The notes under the pieces are model-generated. The model made no database searches. It was not told where the DNA came from and saw nothing but the letters and a program-made list of their open reading frames with translations. Below, piece by piece: positions 8,078-17,647 of a stretch of 64,000 nucleotides of DNA. The stretch lies in the NCBI RefSeq assembly GCF_007990545.2, contig NZ_AP019829.2, forward strand, positions 186,001 through 250,000, read 5' to 3'. How positions within the stretch are numbered: the stretch's first letter is position 1; each line of letters begins with the position of its first letter. The position numbers and the translations under genes are program-made. This stretch comes from Leptotrichia wadei (GTDB lineage: Bacteria > Fusobacteriota > Fusobacteriia > Fusobacteriales > Leptotrichiaceae).

Positions 8078-9949
8078 ATGTCAGAAAAGGAAAAAGGCGA
8101 GTTCGGTAATCAAATCTTAAAAAGAAATTTTTCCAAGAAGGAAGATATTAATAAAATAAAATCTGGAATGAAAAGATTTAGAAGGAAAAGTACGAATCGA
8201 AGACATTTAGATGAAAAAAATGAAATACGTTATATTCCAAGAGTAAATGATAGGAATAGACATATAGACAGAAAAGTGGATGGAAAAGAAGAAAAAATGT
8301 ATGTAATCCCACTTGGAGGTCTTGAAGAAGTTGGAAAAAATATGACAGCTTTTCAATACAAGGATGAAATTATTGTGGTGGATGCTGGTCTTACATTTCC
8401 AGAAGATGAGCATTTGGGAATAGATGTTATAATTCCTGATTTTTCATATCTGGAATCAAACCGTCATAAAATAAAGGGACTTTTATTGACGCACGGACAT
8501 GAAGATCATATAGGGGCAATCCCTTATTTTTACCAAAAGTTAGGGACAGAAAATATACCAATGTACGGTGGAAGATTAACACTTGCACTTGCAAGGGCAA
8601 AATTTGAAAAAAAGGATGCAAAATTACCAAAAGAGAAGGTTATTAGCGGAAGAACTATTTTAAAGGTGTCAAAATATTTTACGGTTGAGTTTGTAAGTGT
8701 AACACACAGTATAGCAGACTGCTATGCAATTTGCATTAAGACTCCTGCAGCAACTATTTTACATTCTGGAGATTTTAAGGTTGATTTGACGCCTGTTGAT
8801 GGGGAAGGATTTGACTTTGGAAGATTGGCTCAGCTGGGAGAAGAAGGAGTGGATCTTTTGCTTTCAGATAGTACAAATGCACAAATACCAGGATTTACGC
8901 CATCTGAAAGAACAGTTGGAGAAAGTTTGAAGGATGAATTTGCAAAGGCTAAGGGAAGAATAATTTTGGCAGCTTTTGCTTCACACGTTCACAGATTGCA
9001 GCAAATTGTAAATATTGCGACAAAACATGGAAGAAAAATTGCAATTGACGGAAGAAGCATGGTAAAAATCTTTGAAATATGTTCAAATCTTGGATATTTA
9101 AAAATACCGAGAGATACAATGATTGATATTGACAAAGTTGAAACCTATCCAGCGAATAAGGTGCTTATATTATGTACTGGAACACAGGGAGAACCGCTTG
9201 CGGCACTTTCCAGAATTGCAAACGGGACACACAAGCATATTTCATTAAGAGAAGGAGATACAGTTGTAATTTCTGCAACACCTATTCCTGGAAATGAAAA
9301 AGCTGCTACCAAAAATATAAATCAGCTTATGAAACGGGATGCAAATGTTGTTTTTGAAAAAGGAATTGGAATACACGTATCAGGACATGGCTGCCAGGAA
9401 GAACAAAAATTGATGATAAATCTTGTAAAACCTAAATATTTTCTGCCTGTGCATGGGGAATATGCAATGATTAAAAAACATAAGGAATTGGCAATGGCAG
9501 TTGGAATACCTGAAAAAAATGTTATTTTGACAGAAAATGGAGCAAAATTGGAATTGTCTAAAAATAGTTTCAGATCTGTTGGAAGAGTGCCGAGCGGGGC
9601 TACATTTATTGATGGATTTGGAATTGGCGATGTTGGAAATGCTGTGCTGAAGGATAGACAAAATCTGGCAGATGATGGAATTGTAATTATTACGATTTCT
9701 CAATATAGAAATGGAAAATTTAATAGGCAAATAGAGCTTGTAACACGTGGATTTGTGTATAATAAGGATGCGGAAAGCTTGCTTTCTGAAACAAAGAAAC
9801 TTGTTAGAACAGAGCTTGCTAATATGGAAAATGAAGGAATAAAGGAAATTGGAAAAATTAAACAAAAAATAAGGGCAAAAGTTGGAGAATTCCTTAATAA
9901 GGAAACAGATAGAGAGCCTATAATTTTACCAATTATAATGGAGGTTTAG
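8078..9949 (+). CDS. rnj: Ribonuclease J
   Basis: A metallo-beta-lactamase/beta-CASP ribonuclease with 5'-3' exonuclease and endonuclease activity in mRNA decay and rRNA maturation. Its 623 residues include a basic, Arg/Lys-rich N-terminal extension of about 70 residues, longer than in Bacillus RNase J. The zinc-binding motif HGHEDH is at 139-144, and a further metal ligand region reads LHSGDFKVD. The beta-CASP domain contains DGRSM and CTGTQGEP, with HVSGHG and LPVHGEY further on. A consensus AAGGAGG ribosome site precedes ATG 8078. yhbY begins one base after its stop, indicating tight translational coupling. Confidence 0.95.
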   Translation: MSEKEKGEFGNQILKRNFSKKEDINKIKSGMKRFRRKSTNRRHLDEKNEIRYIPRVNDRNRHIDRKVDGKEEKMYVIPLGGLEEVGKNMTAFQYKDEIIVVDAGLTFPEDEHLGIDVIIPDFSYLESNRHKIKGLLLTHGHEDHIGAIPYFYQKLGTENIPMYGGRLTLALARAKFEKKDAKLPKEKVISGRTILKVSKYFTVEFVSVTHSIADCYAICIKTPAATILHSGDFKVDLTPVDGEGFDFGRLAQLGEEGVDLLLSDSTNAQIPGFTPSERTVGESLKDEFAKAKGRIILAAFASHVHRLQQIVNIATKHGRKIAIDGRSMVKIFEICSNLGYLKIPRDTMIDIDKVETYPANKVLILCTGTQGEPLAALSRIANGTHKHISLREGDTVVISATPIPGNEKAATKNINQLMKRDANVVFEKGIGIHVSGHGCQEEQKLMINLVKPKYFLPVHGEYAMIKKHKELAMAVGIPEKNVILTENGAKLELSKNSFRSVGRVPSGATFIDGFGIGDVGNAVLKDRQNLADDGIVIITISQYRNGKFNRQIELVTRGFVYNKDAESLLSETKKLVRTELANMENEGIKEIGKIKQKIRAKVGEFLNKETDREPIILPIIMEV

Positions 9950-9950
9950 A

Positions 9951-10286
9951 ATGATACAGCTTTCAAGTAAGGAGAGAGCTTTTTTAAGAAAATTGGCACA
10001 TAATTTAGATCCGATTGTGAGAATTGGGAAGGATGGAATTGATGAAAATGTGATAAATTCCATTGCAGAAGTTGTGAAAAAAAGAGAATTGATAAAAGTA
10101 AAAATATTGCAAAATTCATCAGTTAAATTTGACAGGGAAATGGGAGATGAAATCGCTAGAGGTACAAAATCAATATTTGTTGATAAAATAGGGAATATAT
10201 TGATTTTTTTCAAGCCTAAACATAAAAAGGATGCAAAAATTACTCCTGAATTTGACAAGTTTAGAAAAAGTAAAGCTAAAAAATAG
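9951..10286 (+). CDS. yhbY: YhbY-type CRM-domain RNA-binding protein
   Basis: A small RNA-binding protein (111 residues) with a CRM domain, linked in other bacteria to 50S ribosome assembly. The signature is LSSKERAFLRKLAHNLDPIV then RIGKDGI and the basic C-terminus. Its ATG lies one base after the RNase J stop, with the ribosome site GGAGG inside the end of rnj. Pairing with RNase J fits a shared role in RNA processing. Confidence 0.88.
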   Translation: MIQLSSKERAFLRKLAHNLDPIVRIGKDGIDENVINSIAEVVKKRELIKVKILQNSSVKFDREMGDEIARGTKSIFVDKIGNILIFFKPKHKKDAKITPEFDKFRKSKAKK

Positions 10287-10310
10287 GAAGAAAATAGAGA
10301 GGAAAAATAA

Positions 10311-10772
10311 ATGAGTGGAGGAATACTGTTTGGAAATAGATTACTTGATGTTGCGGTAATTTCATGTTTTTCGGCACAGTTTTACAAAGTTTTTTTCCCT
10401 TTATTCAAGGGTCAAAAGCCTCAATGGGCAAGGCTTATCCAGACTGGCGGAATGCCAAGTTCCCATGCTTCGACAGTAGTTTCCCTTGTAACAGGCGTAT
10501 TTTTACTAAAGGGATTCAGGTCAGTTGAATTTGCGATTGCAATGGTGTTTGCCGGGATTGTGCTGTATGATGCGACAGGAGTAAGACAGCAGGCAGGAAA
10601 GCATGCAAGAGCTATAAATAGGCTGGTGGATGCCATTGAACATAACGATGGTATAGAAATTATTAATGAAAAATTTAAGGAGCTTCTGGGACACACTCCA
10701 ATTGAAGTATTTTGGGGAAGTATTTTAGGAATTGCTGTTGGACTTTTATTTAAAGGATATATATTGGGATAA
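10311..10772 (+). CDS. DUF212 / divergent PAP2 family membrane protein
   Basis: A 153-residue protein of the YuiD/DUF212 group, distantly related to PAP2 acid phosphatases. It shows the conserved TGGMPSSHAS segment (about residues 44-53) and YDATGVRQQAGKHA, with hydrophobic helices at both ends. The biochemical substrate is not established for the family. A GAGAGGAAAAATAA ribosome site precedes ATG 10311. It ends the rsfS-to-here gene group, followed by a strong terminator. Confidence 0.88.
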   Translation: MSGGILFGNRLLDVAVISCFSAQFYKVFFPLFKGQKPQWARLIQTGGMPSSHASTVVSLVTGVFLLKGFRSVEFAIAMVFAGIVLYDATGVRQQAGKHARAINRLVDAIEHNDGIEIINEKFKELLGHTPIEVFWGSILGIAVGLLFKGYILG

Positions 10773-10792
10773 ATAAAAATATTTTTACTGGA

Positions 10793-10828
10793 AAATCACA
10801 GTTATTAATTTAGCTGTGATTTTTTTAT
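10793..10828 (+). terminator. Rho-independent terminator
   Basis: AAATCACAGTTA ... TAGCTGTGATTT forms a long stem followed by a T-run. Almost the same hairpin sequence is used after secG at 40354-40389. Confidence 0.85.
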
Positions 10829-10878
10829 TGAAATATGAAGGAGTTAAAAAATTTTATATGTATATACAAAAATAATTC

Positions 10879-10907
10879 TTTACAAATAAATTTTTTTATA
10901 GTATAAT
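10879..10907 (+). promoter_or_regulatory. Sigma-70 promoter of the amino-acid ABC operon
   Basis: TTTACA (10879-10884), 17 bases, TATAAT (10902-10907). It is about 70 bases upstream of the first permease gene. Confidence 0.8.
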
Positions 10908-10978
10908 ATTTTTATATACAAATATAAAAGATAAAAAAAGTAAAATATACAATAATATTTTTAGAAAGGAAAAACAAA

Positions 10979-11638
10979 ATGGACTTTAATTTTATAGTAG
11001 AAAATATTCCTAAATATTTAGAAGCAATGAAATTGACTGTGTTTATAGGAATTTTTGGAATTATATTTTCAATATTGATTGGGATAGCTTGTGCATTGGT
11101 GCTTTATTATAGAGTTCCAGTGGTTAGGCAGATTGTGGGAATTTATATTGAACTTTCGAGAAATACGCCACTTGTAATACAGCTGTTCTTTCTGTATTTT
11201 GGGCTTCCAAAAATTGGGATTACATTTAATTCGTATGTCTGTGCTGTGATTGGATTATCTTTCCTTGGCGGAAGTTATATGTGTGAGGCATTTCGGAGCG
11301 GACTGGAGTCAGTTTCAAAAGGGCAGCGGGAATCTGGACTAAGCATCGGGCTTACAGAATCACAGCTTATAACTAATGTGATACTGCCACAGGCATTTAC
11401 AGTTTCCTTTCCAGCGATAGCGGCAAATATAATATTCCTTTTAAAGGAAACTTCAGTAATAGGAATTTTGGCTTTAATGGAACTGATGTACCTGACTCGG
11501 GATTTGATAGGGCTATATTATAAAACGAATGAAAGCCTGTTTATGCTTGTTGCAGCATATTTGATTATTATTTTACCAGTTTCGTTTGTTTTAACAGTAA
11601 TTGAAAGGAGAATAAGATATGCAACTGTCGGGAATTGA
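10979..11638 (+). CDS. Polar amino-acid ABC transporter permease 1
   Basis: An inner-membrane permease of the HisMQ/GlnP type (219 residues). It has about five hydrophobic helices, the N-terminal ELSRNTPLVIQLFFLYFGLP segment typical of the family, and the EAA loop (ESGLSIGLTESQLITNVILPQAF) that docks the ATPase. The ATG follows AGAAAGGAAAAACAAA. It overlaps the second permease gene by 20 bases, so the two are translationally coupled and likely form a heterodimer. Substrate specificity cannot be read from the sequence. Confidence 0.92.
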   Translation: MDFNFIVENIPKYLEAMKLTVFIGIFGIIFSILIGIACALVLYYRVPVVRQIVGIYIELSRNTPLVIQLFFLYFGLPKIGITFNSYVCAVIGLSFLGGSYMCEAFRSGLESVSKGQRESGLSIGLTESQLITNVILPQAFTVSFPAIAANIIFLLKETSVIGILALMELMYLTRDLIGLYYKTNESLFMLVAAYLIIILPVSFVLTVIERRIRYATVGN

Positions 11639-12296
11639 TGTTATTTTTAAAGGAGTCAATTTACAAAGACTTATGGGCGGGCTTATTGTGACAGGACAAA
11701 TTGCCCTTGTTTCCATAGTGTTTTCAATATTATTTGGATTAATTTTAGGAATAGTTATGACTTCAAAAAATAAAATTATTTATTGGACTTTAAAATTTTA
11801 TCTGGAAAGTATGAGAATCATTCCCTTGCTTGTGTGGCTGTTCATAATTTATTTTGGAATTGCGAAAGGCTTTGATTTACATATTGATTCAGAGACTACG
11901 ACAATAATAGTGTTTGTGATTTGGGGAACGGCTGAAATGATGGATATTGTGAGGGGAGCAATTATTTCTCTTCCAAAAATTCAAGGGGAAAGTGCAAAGG
12001 CTCTGGGGCTTGATACAAGTCAAGTTTATAGATATGTGCTGCTTCCACAGGCAGTAAGAAGAATTGCACCTGCAGCGGTAAATCTTATAACAAGAATGAT
12101 TAAGACAACTTCACTTGCGATTTTTATAGAAGTTGCAGAAGTTCTAAAAATAGGACGGCAAATTATAGAATTTTCAAGCAGGAAAAATCCAATGGCGCCA
12201 TTCTGGGTGTATCTGTTCATATTTTTTCTATACTTCATAATTTGTTATCCAATTACATTATTATCAAAGAAAATGGAGAAAAAATGGGCTGTTTAA
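11619..12296 (+). CDS. Polar amino-acid ABC transporter permease 2
   Basis: A second HisMQ-type permease of 225 residues, paralogous to the preceding one. It shows ESMRIIPLLVWLFIIYFGIA and the EAA loop in GESAKALGLDTSQVYRYVLLPQAVR. Its start lies within the end of permease 1, with AAAGGAGAATAAGAT as ribosome site. The ATPase gene follows after about 27 bases. Confidence 0.92.
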   Translation: MQLSGIDVIFKGVNLQRLMGGLIVTGQIALVSIVFSILFGLILGIVMTSKNKIIYWTLKFYLESMRIIPLLVWLFIIYFGIAKGFDLHIDSETTTIIVFVIWGTAEMMDIVRGAIISLPKIQGESAKALGLDTSQVYRYVLLPQAVRRIAPAAVNLITRMIKTTSLAIFIEVAEVLKIGRQIIEFSSRKNPMAPFWVYLFIFFLYFIICYPITLLSKKMEKKWAV

Positions 12297-12323
12297 AAAA
12301 TAAAGGAAATGGAGGTAAGCAAA

Positions 12324-13106
12324 ATGGCAGATTTGAAAGTTTTATTGGAGCTTTCTGATATAAAAAAAGAATATAAAAAAGGCGTACCCGCACTAAAAGG
12401 AGTTTCACTTTCAGTAAATAAAAGCGAGGTTGTAGTAATACTGGGGCCTTCTGGATGTGGGAAAAGTACACTTTTAAGATGTATAAACGGACTTGAAGAA
12501 ATTCAGTCTGGAGAAATAAAATTACAAGGAAATGTTATTAATAAAGACAAGACAAAATGGCATTTAATACGCCAGAGAATAGGAATGGTATTTCAAAGTT
12601 ACGAATTATTTGATCACATGACAGTTATGCAAAATCTTCTGTTAGGACCGCTTAAAGTACAGAAAAGGGATAAAAAGGAAGTTGCGGAGCAAGCGGAAAA
12701 ACTGCTCGAAAGAGTAGGACTTCTAGATAAAAAGAACTCATATCCAAGAGAACTGTCAGGAGGGCAGAAGCAAAGAATAGCAATTATAAGATCACTATGT
12801 ATGAATCCAGAAATAATGCTGTTTGATGAAGTTACAGCGGCACTTGATCCTGAAATGGTAAGAGAAGTGCTGGATGTAATGCTGGAACTGGCAAAGGAAG
12901 GAATGACAATGATAATCGTTACTCATGAAATGGAATTTGCTAAAGCGGTTGCGGATAGAATAGTATTTATGGATTCTGGAGAAATCGTTGAAACAAATTA
13001 TCCACTGGAATTTTTTAGAAATCCAAAAACTGAAAGGGCTAAGAAATTCTTAAATATATTTAATTTTGAAAAAAAAGATAAGATGGAATCGGCTTTGCTG
13101 ATTTAA
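12324..13106 (+). CDS. Polar amino-acid ABC transporter ATPase
   Basis: The GlnQ/HisP-type ATPase that energises the two permeases. Walker A is GPSGCGKST, the Q-loop is in [10 protein letters not shown], the signature is LSGGQKQRI, Walker B is [12 protein letters not shown], and the switch His is in IVTHEMEFA. An ATG at 12309 is in frame, but the sequence there is ATGGAGGTAAGCAAAATG: the GGAGG is the ribosome site for ATG 12324, which is preferred (260 residues). DEVT in place of DEPT is common in this subfamily. Confidence 0.93.
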   Translation: MADLKVLLELSDIKKEYKKGVPALKGVSLSVNKSEVVVILGPSGCGKSTLLRCINGLEEIQSGEIKLQGNVINKDKTKWHLIRQRIGMVFQSYELFDHMTVMQNLLLGPLKVQKRDKKEVAEQAEKLLERVGLLDKKNSYPRELSGGQKQRIAIIRSLCMNPEIMLFDEVTAALDPEMVREVLDVMLELAKEGMTMIIVTHEMEFAKAVADRIVFMDSGEIVETNYPLEFFRNPKTERAKKFLNIFNFEKKDKMESALLI

Positions 13107-13162
13107 TTAATATGAATTGTGTTTATAAAAAACAAAAAATATAAATAAACTTGGAGGTAATT

Positions 13163-14011
13163 ATGAAAAAAAATTTTGAAAGGTTTGTAAAAATTATTGC
13201 AATCTTAGTTTTAGGAGTATTTGCAATAAGCTGTGGAAAAGGTGGAAAGGGAAGTGCTGAGCCAGGATCAATTGAGGCAATAAAAAAAGCGGGAAAAATA
13301 AGAATAGGAGTATTCGGAGATAAGCCGCCATTTGGATTTGTGGATGAAAATGGGAAAAATCAAGGATATGATATTTATTTGGCAAAAAGACTTGCTAAAG
13401 ATTTATTAGGCGACGAAAATAAAATAGAATTTATCACATTAGAAGCTGCAAACAGAGTGGAATATTTATTATCAAATAAAGTTGACATTATTCTAGCAAA
13501 CTTTACAGTAACAGACGAAAGAAAACAAAAAGTTGATTTTGCAAAGCCTTATATGAAAGTGTCGCTAGGAATTGTTTCGCCAGAAGGTGCTCCAATAAAA
13601 GATGTGAAGGAGCTGAAAGGTAAAAAATTGATAGTGAACAAAGGAACAACAGCAGAGATTTACTTCACTAAAAATTATCCAGATATAGAATTGTTGAAGT
13701 ATGACCAAAACACAGAAACATTTAACGCATTATTAGATAAAAGGGGAGCTGCACTCGCACATGACAATACTCTAGTATTCGCATGGGCAACAGAAAATCC
13801 AGGATTTGTTGTGGATATTAAACAGTTAGGGGAACAGGACTACATTGCTCCAGCTGTAAGAAAAGGGAACAAGGAACTGCTAGACTGGCTAAATACTGAA
13901 ATAGATGCTCTTACTAAGGAAGGATTCTTTGAAAAAGCATATAAAGCAACTCTTGAGCCTGTTTACGGAAATAAAGTTGATCCAAAAACAGTAATTATCG
14001 AAAATAAATAG
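13163..14011 (+). CDS. Amino-acid ABC transporter substrate-binding lipoprotein
   Basis: The solute receptor of the transporter, an SBP family 3 protein. A lipoprotein signal (basic start, hydrophobic stretch, then FAISC) predicts lipid attachment at the Cys near residue 24. The mature part begins with a Gly/Lys/Ser linker and then IRIGVFGDKPPFGF, the classical family-3 opening, with ANFTVTDERK and KGKKLIVNKGTTAE later. TTG 13151 is in frame, but GGAGG at 13153-13157 serves ATG 13163. It is the last gene of the operon and is followed by a bidirectional terminator. The ligand is probably a polar amino acid. Confidence 0.92.
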   Translation: MKKNFERFVKIIAILVLGVFAISCGKGGKGSAEPGSIEAIKKAGKIRIGVFGDKPPFGFVDENGKNQGYDIYLAKRLAKDLLGDENKIEFITLEAANRVEYLLSNKVDIILANFTVTDERKQKVDFAKPYMKVSLGIVSPEGAPIKDVKELKGKKLIVNKGTTAEIYFTKNYPDIELLKYDQNTETFNALLDKRGAALAHDNTLVFAWATENPGFVVDIKQLGEQDYIAPAVRKGNKELLDWLNTEIDALTKEGFFEKAYKATLEPVYGNKVDPKTVIIENK

Positions 14012-14045
14012 ACTAATTAAATAATAAATTTATAAAAATAAAAAA

Positions 14046-14078
14046 GTAAACTGCTTCAGAATATTGAGGCAGTTTTAT
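14046..14078. terminator. Bidirectional terminator
   Basis: AAACTGCTTC ... GAGGCAGTTTTATTT. The stem has a T-run on the plus strand and an A-run before it, so it can end both the ABC operon (plus) and the LtrA-like gene (minus). Confidence 0.8.
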
Positions 14079-14113
14079 TTGTGTTATAAAATTTTATTTG
14101 CTGCAATTATGCT

Positions 14114-15214
14114 CTAAGATTGTGTTTTTCTATATTTTCTAGCAATTATCAGTAAAATTGAACAAGTTAGAAATAATATCGAAAATTCCATAATTATCAA
14201 ATTTTGTCTAAAAATAAAAATTGCTGCAAATGAAATAGTTAAAATTCCTAAAATTTTTGAAAAATCCTTTTTGTTTAGACGTTTTTCTTTGTCCAGGTAA
14301 ATACTATTTGCGAATAACATTAAGTAAAAGCCTGTATATCCAAGAATATAAAAAAATGCTAAAAAAGTTTTATTCGGCTCTTGTCCAATTAAATTCCAAG
14401 CGGAAGTTATAATTCCTAAACTAATTAGCAGGAAAAAATGTGAATACATCAGTACCAATCCACGTGTTACCAGATGATGGTTTATCATTTTGTTTATCAA
14501 GATTGTATATGTTCCAAATAGTGAAAATATTGCAATTAAAGCGATAAATGGATAAATTGTAAAATGCTTTATATCAAAATATTTTGTAATTCCGACAATC
14601 ATTTCTCCAAAGAACAAAATTGTCAATAATTCAAATCGTTCTTTTAAATGTCCAAACTTAGCAACATTATTATCAAATTCAATTTTGTAAATTACAGGAA
14701 GAAAAGCTCCTGAAAAGGTTGTAATTATAAGAAGTATTGATCCAATATAAAAATTTACGAACAGACTGATTATAAGCAATGAACTAACGACTAAAAGAAT
14801 ATTTCTTGCATTAACAGCTTCTTTTTCGCCAAATCCTTTTTTCATCGCTTGACAGTGATACAAAAATGCTACACTCAAAGCCATAATTAACATTGAAATT
14901 GTAAAAGGATAGTAGGCTTGACTCCAATCTGCTAAAAAAGAATTAGACAAATAAATCGCTGCCGTCATATTTACACACATGGTCATAATTTCACGAAAGT
15001 TAAATGTCCCAAACCTATTCAAATAATTTGTCATATACAGCCATTCCTGTAAGACAACGAGCGATGCTAATACAAAATTAAAAAATGTCCAAGGCTCAAT
15101 CACTCCATGATGAGGGTGATGAATAATTCCTGATATTTTTGAAATAGCATAAACAAATATCAAATCATAAAAAAGTTCAATATTTTCAACTTTTCTTTCT
15201 TTAATTAAACTCAT
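14114..15214 (-). CDS. LtrA-like membrane protein
   Basis: A 366-residue integral membrane protein with about ten hydrophobic helices. The N-terminal VENIELFYDLIFVYAISK segment is the hallmark of the bacterial low-temperature-requirement A (LtrA) family, and HLKERFELLTILFFGEMIVG is the second conserved block. The molecular function of the family is unknown. AAGGAGATAATACAAAA precedes the ATG. It is transcribed alone, opposite to its neighbours, from the promoter at 15251-15279. Confidence 0.85.
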   Translation of the reverse strand: MSLIKERKVENIELFYDLIFVYAISKISGIIHHPHHGVIEPWTFFNFVLASLVVLQEWLYMTNYLNRFGTFNFREIMTMCVNMTAAIYLSNSFLADWSQAYYPFTISMLIMALSVAFLYHCQAMKKGFGEKEAVNARNILLVVSSLLIISLFVNFYIGSILLIITTFSGAFLPVIYKIEFDNNVAKFGHLKERFELLTILFFGEMIVGITKYFDIKHFTIYPFIALIAIFSLFGTYTILINKMINHHLVTRGLVLMYSHFFLLISLGIITSAWNLIGQEPNKTFLAFFYILGYTGFYLMLFANSIYLDKEKRLNKKDFSKILGILTISFAAIFIFRQNLIIMEFSILFLTCSILLIIARKYRKTQS

Positions 15215-15250
15215 TTTTGTATTATCTCCTTATTTTTTTTATGTTTCTTT

Positions 15251-15279
15251 ATTATATACTAAAGTTTTAAATTTGTCTA
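15251..15279 (-). promoter_or_regulatory. Promoter of the LtrA-like gene
   Basis: Read on the minus strand: TAGACA, 17 bases, TATAAT. The -10 (15251-15256) is about 37 bases upstream of the start codon. Confidence 0.75.
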
Positions 15280-15545
15280 TTATTTTCTCAATAAAATTAT
15301 AAATAATTACTTATCTAAATATAAATTTTAACATATAGTAATTTTATTTTAAAACAAGAGTAAAAGATTAAATTTATTACTTTTTACATATTTTTGTAAC
15401 AAATGTTTGACATTTATACAATTAGTAGTATTTTTATTCTTTCAAAATATGGAAAATTTAAACAAATTATGGTATTATTATAGTAAAATCAATTTGATTT
15501 AGTATATACAGATTTAATTTCAAAAGTAATATAAATAAGGCGGAA
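15280..15545. other. Divergent intergenic region between the ltrA-like gene and recG
   Basis: Very AT-rich with no gene. TTGACA at 15407-15412 lacks a good -10 at 17 bases, so the recG promoter cannot be placed with confidence. AAGGCGGAAATGACT before 15546 provides the recG ribosome site. Confidence 0.4.
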
Positions 15546-17621
15546 ATGACTATGAAAACATATAACTTGCTTTATGAAAATTTGGAAAATGTAAAAATAA
15601 AAGGTGTTACAAAAACAAATATTCCAAAATTTAAAAAATTGGGAGTTTCTACACTTTATGATCTGCTTTATTTTTTCCCAAGAGCTTATGAAAATAGAAA
15701 TAACTATAAGAAAATTGGAGAAATATTGGCAGATGAATTTGTGATTTTGCAGGGAACAGTTGTAAATGTGGCTAATCAGTATATAAAATCTGGAAGGACT
15801 ATGTTTCGGGCTGTTTTGAGTGATGATAGCGGAATGATTGAGCTTGTGTGGTTTAATAACAGGTTTGTGAAAAATGGAATTCATATTGGGGATGAGATTA
15901 CGGTTTATGGAAAAGTGAGAAAAACTATGAAATTTCAGCTTGTAAATCCTGAATATAAAAAAATCAAGCAGGCTAGTTTTGATATACAGGAACAAAAGCA
16001 GATATTGCCAATTTATCCATCTACAGAATCACTTAGACAGCAGGCAATCAGAAAAGTTATGGAAAATGCCCTGATGGACTATGGATATTTGCTGCAGGAA
16101 AATTTGCCAAAGGAGTTTTTACAGAAGGAAAAATTGCTTGGAAGAAAAGAAGCAGTTTTGAATATTCATTTTCCAGAAAATGAGGAAAAGCAGAGCAAGG
16201 CACGGAAAAGATTTATGCTTGAAGAAATTTTGCTTCTGGAAATGGGAATTTTGCAAAATCGTTTCAGCGTTGACAAGGCAAATAAAAATATTTATAAACT
16301 TGAAGATAATAAAAGTCTTGTAAGCAAATTTATAAAAAGTTTGGATTATAAATTGACAAGAGCGCAAAAACGTGTGATTAAGGAGATTTATTCTGAATTA
16401 AAGGCTGGAAAGATTGTAAATAGGCTGATTCAGGGGGATGTTGGCTCTGGAAAGACGATTGTTTCATTTATAATGCTTCTTTATATGGTTGAAAACAATT
16501 ATCAAGGTGTAATTATGGCGCCTACAGAAATTCTTGCAATGCAGCATTATCTGGGAATTATAGATGAATTTATGAATCTTGATGTACGAGTGGAACTTTT
16601 GACTGGGAGTGTGAAGGGAAAGAAAAAGGAAAAATTGCTGAACGAGATAAAAGAAGGACTTGTTGATATTGTAATTGGAACACATTCTTTAATTGAAGAT
16701 AACGTAATTTTCAAAAATTTGGGACTAATTGTAATTGATGAGCAGCACAGGTTTGGAGTAACACAAAGAAAACTCTTACGTGATAAGGGAAATCTTGCCA
16801 ATTTAATTGTTATGAGTGCCACTCCAATTCCACGTTCGCTTGCACTTACAATTTATGGAGATTTGGATGTTTCGATTATTGACGAGCTGCCTGCTGGAAG
16901 AAGTCCGATTAAGACAAAGTGGATACAAAATGAAATTGACAGACAAAAAATGTATAATTTTATGGAAAAGAAAATGAAGGATGGACGGCAAGTTTATATA
17001 GTGTCGCCGTTAATTGAAGAAAGTGAAACTTTGAATGTAAAATCGGCACAGGAAACTTATGAGGAATATATTTCAATTTTTCCAAATAGAAAAATTGGGC
17101 TTATGCACGGACGTCAAAGCTACAAGGAAAAGCAGAAAGTCATGGAACAGTTTAAAAATCACGAACTTGACATTTTAGTTTCCACAACAGTAATCGAAGT
17201 TGGAGTAAATGTGCCAAATGCTTCGATTATGGTAATCCGTGATGCTCAAAGATTTGGACTTTCTTCGCTTCATCAGCTGCGTGGAAGAGTTGGACGTGGG
17301 AAATATCAGTCCTACTGCTTTTTGGAATCTGAAACGACAAATGAAATTTCGGTAAAAAGATTGAAAGCTATGGAAGAAACAACAGATGGATTTAAAATTG
17401 CTGAAGAAGATTTGAAATTACGTAATTCTGGGGAAATTTTAGGAACAAGGCAAAGTGGAGTGTCTGATATGCTTTTTACGGATATTGTAAAAAATGTGAA
17501 GGAAATTAAACTTGTGCATGATTTTGTGGTGGAATATTTGGAAAAAAATGATGGGAAAATAGAAAATGAATTTTTGAAAATGGATATTTATAAAAAGTTT
17601 TTCAATAATTCAGAAGATTAA
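15546..17621 (+). CDS. recG: ATP-dependent DNA helicase RecG
   Basis: RecG remodels stalled replication forks and Holliday junctions. The 691 residues contain an N-terminal wedge/OB region (GVSTLYDLLYFFPRAYENR and the FVILQGTVVNV strand), then SF2 helicase motifs: Walker A GDVGSGKT, DEQH box in VIDEQHRFGV, SATPIPRSLALT, and motif VI in HQLRGRVGRG. The length matches the family. ATG 15546 is chosen for its upstream GGCGGA; ATG 15552 is an alternative. RuvB and RecG are both in this window but not linked. Confidence 0.95.
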   Translation: MTMKTYNLLYENLENVKIKGVTKTNIPKFKKLGVSTLYDLLYFFPRAYENRNNYKKIGEILADEFVILQGTVVNVANQYIKSGRTMFRAVLSDDSGMIELVWFNNRFVKNGIHIGDEITVYGKVRKTMKFQLVNPEYKKIKQASFDIQEQKQILPIYPSTESLRQQAIRKVMENALMDYGYLLQENLPKEFLQKEKLLGRKEAVLNIHFPENEEKQSKARKRFMLEEILLLEMGILQNRFSVDKANKNIYKLEDNKSLVSKFIKSLDYKLTRAQKRVIKEIYSELKAGKIVNRLIQGDVGSGKTIVSFIMLLYMVENNYQGVIMAPTEILAMQHYLGIIDEFMNLDVRVELLTGSVKGKKKEKLLNEIKEGLVDIVIGTHSLIEDNVIFKNLGLIVIDEQHRFGVTQRKLLRDKGNLANLIVMSATPIPRSLALTIYGDLDVSIIDELPAGRSPIKTKWIQNEIDRQKMYNFMEKKMKDGRQVYIVSPLIEESETLNVKSAQETYEEYISIFPNRKIGLMHGRQSYKEKQKVMEQFKNHELDILVSTTVIEVGVNVPNASIMVIRDAQRFGLSSLHQLRGRVGRGKYQSYCFLESETTNEISVKRLKAMEETTDGFKIAEEDLKLRNSGEILGTRQSGVSDMLFTDIVKNVKEIKLVHDFVVEYLEKNDGKIENEFLKMDIYKKFFNNSED

Positions 17622-17647
17622 TTTGAAATATAGTAAGGAGAAATTTT

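Noticed and set aside
12820-12860. DEVT instead of DEPT in the ABC ATPase Walker B region
   Set aside because: This variant is common in amino-acid transporter ATPases and keeps the catalytic Glu.
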